From positions 1,054,001-1,118,000 of the forward strand of contig NZ_CP110257.1 of assembly GCF_026013905.1 (NCBI RefSeq): a stretch of 64,000 nt of DNA. Reading direction: 5' to 3'. Below the pieces are notes generated by a model that saw nothing but the letters and a program-made list of their open reading frames with translations, did no database searches and was not told where the DNA came from. Origin of the DNA: Schlegelella aquatica (GTDB taxonomy: Bacteria; Pseudomonadota; Gammaproteobacteria; Burkholderiales; Burkholderiaceae_C). Both the position numbers and the translations under genes were made by a program. This document shows positions 58,856 through 64,000 of this stretch, piece by piece; position 1 is the first letter of the stretch, and each line of letters begins with the position of its first letter.

Positions 58856-61261
58856 ATGGCTTTTCCTCTCGGATCCCTCGGGGGCGATTCCGCCTCCGCT
58901 GCCACTGCGTCTTCGTCGTCCGCCGCGTCCGCCCGCAGCTCCGCGGGCGCTTCACGCCGGCGCAAAGCGGCCACCGCGGCCCCGGAAGCGGCGCCGGTGC
59001 CGCGATGGAAGCTGCAGGTGCAGGTCTTCTTCGGTGCGATCGGCTTGTTGCTGCTGTTCATCGCGATGCTGACCCACACGGGGGGCGACGCGGCCTGGTC
59101 GACCTCGGGCGACGGCGCGCCGGTGCGCAATGCGGTCGGTGTGCTCGGGGCCTGGGCGTCGGACCTGCTGTTCTTCTTCTTCGGCTTCTCGGCCTGGTGG
59201 CTGGTGCTGGTGGCCCTTCGGGCATGGCTGGGCGCGTTGGCTCGGCTGCTGCGCGGCGCCGAGGAGGCGCCGGGCGCGGAGGCCGCTCCCCATCATCCCG
59301 CCTGGTTCTTCTGGGTGGGGCTGGCCGTGCTGATGGCTGCCAGTTGCAGCCTGGAGTGGACCCGGCTCTATCGTTGGGAGTCGCACCTGCCGGGACATGC
59401 CGGCGGCGTGCTGGGCCATGGCCTGGGTCAGCTCAGCGTCAAGCTGCTGGGCTTCCTCGGCTCGGGGGTGTGGTGGATCTCGCTGCTGGTGGTCGGCATG
59501 GCGATGGCGCTTCAGTTCTCCTGGCTGCGGGTGGCGGAGCGGCTCGGTGCCTGGATCGAGAGCTGGCGCCAGCGCCGCGAGGAGCGCCGCGAGTTCCGCG
59601 AGGACCTGCGCCTGGGCGAAAAGGCGATGAAGGAGCGCGAGCAGGTCGTCGAGGTCGAGCGCCAGGTCATCGAGGACCACGCGCCGATCGTCATCGAGCC
59701 TCCGGTGGTGGAGGTGCCCAAGTCCGAGCGCGTCATCAAGGAGCGTCAGAAGCCCTTGTTCACCGAGCTGGCCGACACCAAGCTGCCGCAAGTGGACCTG
59801 CTGGACGCCGCGCCGGGCAAGCTCGAGACGGTCACGCCGGAGACGCTGGAGATGACCTCTCGGCTGATCGAGAAGAAGCTCAAGGACTTCGGCGTCGAGG
59901 TGCGGGTGGTCGCGGCCTCGCCCGGCCCGGTCATCACCCGGTACGAGATCGAGCCGGCCACCGGCGTGAAGGGTTCGCAGATCGTCAATCTCGCCAAGGA
60001 CCTCGCGCGGTCGTTGAGCCTGGTGAGCATTCGCGTGGTCGAGACGATCCCGGGCAAGAACCTCATGGCGCTGGAGTTGCCCAACGCGAAGCGTCAGACC
60101 ATCCGGCTGGCGGAGATCCTGGGCTCCCAGGCCTACAACGACGCGCAGTCCATGCTCACGCTCGGGCTCGGCAAGGACATCGTCGGCGCCCCGGTGGTGG
60201 CCGATCTGGCCAAGATGCCCCACCTGCTGGTGGCGGGCACCACCGGTTCGGGCAAGTCGGTCGGGATCAACGCGATGATCCTGTCGCTGCTGTACAAGGC
60301 CGAGGCCCGGGACGTGAGGCTCATCCTCATCGACCCCAAGATGCTCGAGATGGCGATGTACGAGGGCATCCCCCACCTGCTCGCGCCGGTCGTCACCGAC
60401 ATGAAGCAGGCCGCCAACGCGCTCAATTGGTGCGTGGGCGAGATGGAGCGCCGCTACCGCCTGATGAGCAAGCTGGGCGTGCGCAACCTGGCCGGCTACA
60501 ACAAGAAGATGGCCGAAGCCGCCGAGCGCGGCGAGAAGATCCCCAACCCCTTCAGCCTCACGCCCGAGGAGCCGGAACCGCTGGACCGGCTGCCGTACAT
60601 CGTCGTCGTGATCGACGAGCTGGCCGACTTGATGATGGTGGTCGGCAAGAAGATCGAGGAACTCATTGCCCGGCTTGCCCAGAAGGCGCGGGCTGCGGGC
60701 ATCCACCTCATCCTCGCGACGCAGCGGCCGAGCGTGGACGTGATCACCGGCCTCATCAAGGCCAACATCCCGACGCGCATCGCATTCCAGGTGTCGAGCA
60801 AGATCGACAGCCGCACCATCCTGGATCAGATGGGTGCCGAGACGCTGCTGGGGCAGGGCGACATGCTCTACCTTGCGCCGGGGACGGGCCTGCCGGTGCG
60901 CGTGCACGGGGCGTTCGTCTCGGACGACGAGGTCCATCGGGTGGTGGAGTACCTGCGCAGCCAGGGCGAGCCGAACTACATCGAGGGCATCCTCGAGGGC
61001 GGCACGCTCGAAGGCGAGGGCGGGCCGGGGGGCGAGCCGGGTGCCGCCGGGGCCGACGGCGAGGCCGACCCGCTCTACGACCAGGCGGTGCAAGTCGTCT
61101 TGCAGCACCGGCGCGCCTCGATCTCGCTGGTGCAGCGGCATCTGCGCATCGGTTACAACCGCGCCGCCCGGTTGCTGGAACAAATGGAGAAAGCCGGGCT
61201 CGTATCGGGCATGGCTTCCAACGGAAACCGGGACATCCTCGTTCCCGCCCGCGACGAATGA
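58856..61261 (+). CDS. ftsK: DNA translocase FtsK
   Basis: This 801-residue septal DNA pump segregates chromosomes and activates XerCD at dif. The N-terminus has a short disordered Ser/Ala stretch then about four to five membrane helices (for example [18 protein letters not shown]), a linker of moderate length, the motor with Walker [21 protein letters not shown] and Walker [16 protein letters not shown], and a C-terminal gamma winged helix ([20 protein letters not shown]) that reads KOPS. Compared with E. coli FtsK it lacks the very long linker. Start ATG 58856; the TTG at 58838 is a less likely alternative. Confidence 0.97.
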   Translation: MAFPLGSLGGDSASAATASSSSAASARSSAGASRRRKAATAAPEAAPVPRWKLQVQVFFGAIGLLLLFIAMLTHTGGDAAWSTSGDGAPVRNAVGVLGAWASDLLFFFFGFSAWWLVLVALRAWLGALARLLRGAEEAPGAEAAPHHPAWFFWVGLAVLMAASCSLEWTRLYRWESHLPGHAGGVLGHGLGQLSVKLLGFLGSGVWWISLLVVGMAMALQFSWLRVAERLGAWIESWRQRREERREFREDLRLGEKAMKEREQVVEVERQVIEDHAPIVIEPPVVEVPKSERVIKERQKPLFTELADTKLPQVDLLDAAPGKLETVTPETLEMTSRLIEKKLKDFGVEVRVVAASPGPVITRYEIEPATGVKGSQIVNLAKDLARSLSLVSIRVVETIPGKNLMALELPNAKRQTIRLAEILGSQAYNDAQSMLTLGLGKDIVGAPVVADLAKMPHLLVAGTTGSGKSVGINAMILSLLYKAEARDVRLILIDPKMLEMAMYEGIPHLLAPVVTDMKQAANALNWCVGEMERRYRLMSKLGVRNLAGYNKKMAEAAERGEKIPNPFSLTPEEPEPLDRLPYIVVVIDELADLMMVVGKKIEELIARLAQKARAAGIHLILATQRPSVDVITGLIKANIPTRIAFQVSSKIDSRTILDQMGAETLLGQGDMLYLAPGTGLPVRVHGAFVSDDEVHRVVEYLRSQGEPNYIEGILEGGTLEGEGGPGGEPGAAGADGEADPLYDQAVQVVLQHRRASISLVQRHLRIGYNRAARLLEQMEKAGLVSGMASNGNRDILVPARDE

Positions 61262-61866
61262 TGAGAAAACTGCTGATCGCCGCGCTGTGGGGCGTGGCCG
61301 CTCCCGCGTGGGCCGACGCGGTGGACACGCTCAAGAGCTTCGTGCAGGACGTCAAGAGCGGCCGGGCTGCTTTCACGCAGACGGTCACTTCGCCGGACGG
61401 CGCACGGAAGCGCACGAGTCACGGCCGCTTCGAGTTCGTGCGGCCCAATCGCTTCCGATTCGAGTACGCCAAGCCGTTCGAGCAGGTGATCGTGGCCGAC
61501 GGGCAGAAGGTCTGGCTGTACGACACCGACCTCAACCAGGTCACCGTGCGGCCGATGAACCAGGCCCTGGGGGCCACGCCGGCCGCACTGCTGGCGGGCG
61601 GCTCGCTGGACAAGGACTTTGCCCTCAAGCCCTTGCCGGACCGCGACGGGTTGCAGTGGGCCGAGGCGCAACCTCGCCAGAAAGACAGCCCGTTCCAGTC
61701 GGTGCGGATCGGCTTTCGCGGCAAGGAGTTGGCGGCTCTCGAGATCGTCGACAACTTCGGGCAGCGATCGCTGCTGGCCTTCTCGAACGTGGAGGCGAAC
61801 GCGAATCCGCCCGCAGAGCAGTTCCGCTTCACGCCGCCCAAGGGGGCGGACGTGCTGGAGCAGTAG
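61258..61866 (+). CDS. lolA: Outer-membrane lipoprotein carrier protein LolA
   Basis: This 202-residue periplasmic chaperone has a signal peptide ([17 protein letters not shown]) and the LolA domain with [17 protein letters not shown] and [20 protein letters not shown], and ends GADVLEQ. It ferries lipoproteins from LolCDE to LolB. The start codon ATG at 61258 overlaps the ftsK stop (ATGA), the typical ftsK-lolA arrangement; the next ATG at 61261 is equally possible. Confidence 0.95.
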   Translation: MMRKLLIAALWGVAAPAWADAVDTLKSFVQDVKSGRAAFTQTVTSPDGARKRTSHGRFEFVRPNRFRFEYAKPFEQVIVADGQKVWLYDTDLNQVTVRPMNQALGATPAALLAGGSLDKDFALKPLPDRDGLQWAEAQPRQKDSPFQSVRIGFRGKELAALEIVDNFGQRSLLAFSNVEANANPPAEQFRFTPPKGADVLEQ

Positions 61867-61899
61867 CCGTAGCGGGGCCGGCTCGGCCGGCCGCAGCGC

Positions 61900-63963
61900 T
61901 CAGCGCACGCGCATGCCGGGCTCCGCACCCGGCCAGGGCTGGAGCACGTAGATGCCGGGGTTGGCCTTTTCGTCGGCGTGCGAGGCGGCCAGCACCATGC
62001 CTTCGCTCACCCCGAACTTCATCTTGCGCGGTGCGAGATTCGCCACCATGACGGTGAGCTTGCCGACCAGATCCTGCGGCTTGTAGGCCGCCTTGATCCC
62101 GCTGAAGACATTGCGCAGGCGTCCCTCGCCGACGTCCAGCGTGAGGCGCAGCAGCTTCTCGGAGCCTTCGACCAGCTGGCAGTCCACGATCTTCGCGATG
62201 CGAAGGTCGATCTTGGCGAAGTCCTCGATTGCGATGGTGGGGGCGATCTCCTCTCCGCCGGGCATGGGCGCGGCCGGCGCGGGAGGCTCGAACAGCGCGT
62301 CCAGCAGCTTGGGGTCGACTCGCTGCATCAGGTGCTGGTAGGTGCCGATGGCGTGGGCGCCCAGCGGGCGATCGACGTCCGCGAAGGTCAGCGGCTCGAT
62401 CTGCAGGAAGCCTTCGACCCGGGCGGCGACGGCCGGCAGCACGGGCTTGAGGTAGATGGTGAGCAGGCGGAACGCCTCGATGCACACCGAGCAGACCTGG
62501 TGCAGGCGCTCGTCCTCGCCCTGCTGCTTGGCCAGCTCCCACGGCTTGTTCTGGTCCACGTACTCGTTGACGCGGTCGGCCAGCAGCATGATCTCGCGCA
62601 GCACTTTGCCGAACTCGCGCTCCTCGTAGAGCCGCTGCACCTCCTGCCGCGCGGCGCGCAGGCCGTCGAGCAGTTGGCGGCCGTCGCCGGCAAGCCGCTC
62701 CGTCAGCCGGCCGCCGAAGCGCTTGGCGATGAAGCCGGCCGCGCGGCTGGCGATGTTGACGTACTTGCCCACGAGGTCGCTGTTGACGCGGGCGACGAAA
62801 TCCTCCGGGTTGAAGTCGACGTCCTCGACCTTGGCGTTGAGCTTGGCCGCGATGTAGTAGCGCAGCCACTCGGCGTTCATGCCGAGCGAGAGGTACTTGA
62901 GCGGGTCGATGCCGGTGCCGCGGCTCTTGCTCATCTTCTCGCCGCTCACCGTGATGAACCCGTGCACGAAGACGTTGGTGGGTGTCTTGCGGCCCGAGAA
63001 GTGCAGCATCGCGGGCCAGAACAGCGTGTGGAAGTAGGTGATGTCCTTGCCGATGAAGTGGTACTGCTCGACCTCGGGGTCGGCGATGAACTCCTCGAAC
63101 GAGCGCACCTCGCCGTACTTGGCCTTGGGGCCGCCCTTGTCGAAGTAGTTCTTGAGCGAGGCCAGGTAGCCGATGGGCGCGTCCAGCCAGACGTAGAAGT
63201 ACTTGCCGGGCGCGTCCGGGATCTCGATGCCGAAGTACGGGGCATCGCGGGAGATGTCCCAGTCGGCCAGCCCGCCGTGGCCGTGCTCGTCGATCGCGAA
63301 CCATTCCTTGATCTTGTTGGCCACCTCGGGCTGTAGCTTGCCGTCCTGCGTCCATTGCTGCAGGAAGTCCAGGCAGCGCTGCGAGGAAAGCTGGAAGAAG
63401 TAGTGCTCGCTCGACTTCATCACCGGCGTGGCGCCGGTGAGGGTCGAGTAGGGGTTCTTCAACTCGGTGGGCGAGTACACCGCACCGCAGACTTCGCAGG
63501 AGTCGCCGTACTGGTCCTTCGCACCGCACTTGGGGCACTCGCCCTTGATGTAGCGGTCCGGCAGGAACATCTGCTTGACCGGGTCGAAGAACTGCTCGAT
63601 GTGGCGCGTGTAGATGAGCCCGTTCTTGCGCAACGCCAGGTAGATGCTGCGTGCCAGCTCGGTGTTCTCGGGGCTGTCGGTGGAGTGCCAGTTGTCGAAG
63701 CTGATGTGGAAGCCTTCGAGGTACTGCTTGCGCCCGGCGGCGATGGAGGCGACGAACTCCTGCGGCGTCTTGCCCGCCTTCTCGGCGGCGATCATGATCG
63801 GTGCGCCGTGCGCGTCGTCGGCCCCGACGAAGTGCACCTCGTGGCCCTGCATGCGCTGGAAACGCACCCAGATGTCGGCCTGGATGTACTCCATGATGTG
63901 GCCGATGTGGAAGTGCCCGTTGGCATAGGGCAGGGCGGTCGTGACGAAGAGCTTGCGGGGCAT
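61900..63963 (-). CDS. metG: Methionyl-tRNA synthetase
   Basis: This 687-residue class I synthetase charges tRNA-Met. It has the HIGH-like [17 protein letters not shown] (residues 9-25), a four-Cys zinc knuckle ([20 protein letters not shown]), [10 protein letters not shown] and a C-terminal tRNA-binding (OB-fold, Trbp111-like) domain of about 110 residues ([14 protein letters not shown] to the end), which makes it the long dimeric form. Start ATG 63963, convergent with lolA, with which it shares a 33-base gap. Confidence 0.97.
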   Translation of the reverse strand: MPRKLFVTTALPYANGHFHIGHIMEYIQADIWVRFQRMQGHEVHFVGADDAHGAPIMIAAEKAGKTPQEFVASIAAGRKQYLEGFHISFDNWHSTDSPENTELARSIYLALRKNGLIYTRHIEQFFDPVKQMFLPDRYIKGECPKCGAKDQYGDSCEVCGAVYSPTELKNPYSTLTGATPVMKSSEHYFFQLSSQRCLDFLQQWTQDGKLQPEVANKIKEWFAIDEHGHGGLADWDISRDAPYFGIEIPDAPGKYFYVWLDAPIGYLASLKNYFDKGGPKAKYGEVRSFEEFIADPEVEQYHFIGKDITYFHTLFWPAMLHFSGRKTPTNVFVHGFITVSGEKMSKSRGTGIDPLKYLSLGMNAEWLRYYIAAKLNAKVEDVDFNPEDFVARVNSDLVGKYVNIASRAAGFIAKRFGGRLTERLAGDGRQLLDGLRAARQEVQRLYEEREFGKVLREIMLLADRVNEYVDQNKPWELAKQQGEDERLHQVCSVCIEAFRLLTIYLKPVLPAVAARVEGFLQIEPLTFADVDRPLGAHAIGTYQHLMQRVDPKLLDALFEPPAPAAPMPGGEEIAPTIAIEDFAKIDLRIAKIVDCQLVEGSEKLLRLTLDVGEGRLRNVFSGIKAAYKPQDLVGKLTVMVANLAPRKMKFGVSEGMVLAASHADEKANPGIYVLQPWPGAEPGMRVR

Positions 63964-64000
63964 GTTCGGGTACCTCTCGAGGAAACGCCGGGCCCTCGGC

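Overview
The window is GC-rich DNA packed with genes, and its gene content and order point to a betaproteobacterium of the order Burkholderiales (Comamonadaceae/Sphaerotilaceae type; this is inferred from gene neighbourhoods such as fkpB-ispH-serS, DUF2782-thrB beside polA, trpS-DUF3717, rpmB-rpmG-trxB and ftsK-lolA-metG, not from a database search). No prophage, insertion sequence, CRISPR array or plasmid origin was seen.

Layout. 1-9.3 kb: start of a 3-hydroxyacyl-CoA dehydrogenase gene, an IclR regulator, a Tat-exported PhoX phosphatase, a membrane protein/homoserine kinase/DUF2782 operon, polA and a YihY/BrkB membrane protein. 9.4-21.2 kb: an accessory-looking locus centred on rpoN (sigma-54). 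It has a minus-strand run hemerythrin - giant three-domain protein (glycosidase-like, glycosyltransferase, UDP-galactopyranose-mutase-like) - amidohydrolase - glycosyltransferase - BON lipoprotein, a divergent plus-strand pair (small conserved protein, degenerate GalU-like protein), rpoN, and a Gly/Tyr-rich protein. I read -24/-12 (sigma-54) promoter sequences in front of five transcription units here: two match the consensus at all ten core bases and rpoN itself has a near-perfect one. 21.2-37.2 kb: mostly housekeeping (plsY, RidA, glutaredoxin, YciO/Sua5, DMT exporter, PHP phosphatase, DODA dioxygenase, FtsX-type permease, L,D-transpeptidase, GGDEF cyclase coupled to a MinD-like ATPase, truncated globin, Smr, radC, fkpB, ispH, serS). 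A five-copy GC-rich tandem repeat lies at 32.15-32.53 kb. 37.3 kb: tRNA-Ser(CGA) with a strong terminator.

37.6-47.0 kb: a tightly overlapping catabolic operon consisting of a TetR regulator, crotonase, thiolase, a complete branched-chain-amino-acid-type (Liv) ABC importer and a long-chain acyl-CoA ligase. The arrangement suggests import of a carboxylic acid, activation to a CoA thioester and beta-oxidation-like degradation under TetR control. 47.4-50.2 kb: a Spy/CpxP-like periplasmic protein followed by an OmpR-type response regulator and its sensor kinase. 50.2-64 kb: DUF3717/DUF1289 protein, trpS with an extra C-terminal domain, purN, an RsmB-like methyltransferase, an acyl-CoA desaturase preceded by an FNR-like box, a 14-bp minisatellite, rpmG-rpmB, trxB, a Crp-family regulator with a CRP-like palindrome upstream, ftsK, lolA and metG.

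The most interesting part is 9.4-21.2 kb, which looks like a self-contained sigma-54 regulon for a cell-surface glycan or stress layer whose synthesis proteins (fused GH-GT-mutase, GT4, amidohydrolase, GalU-like protein) are not a pathway I recognise. No sigma-54 activator (bEBP) is encoded in the window, so the input signal must come from elsewhere.
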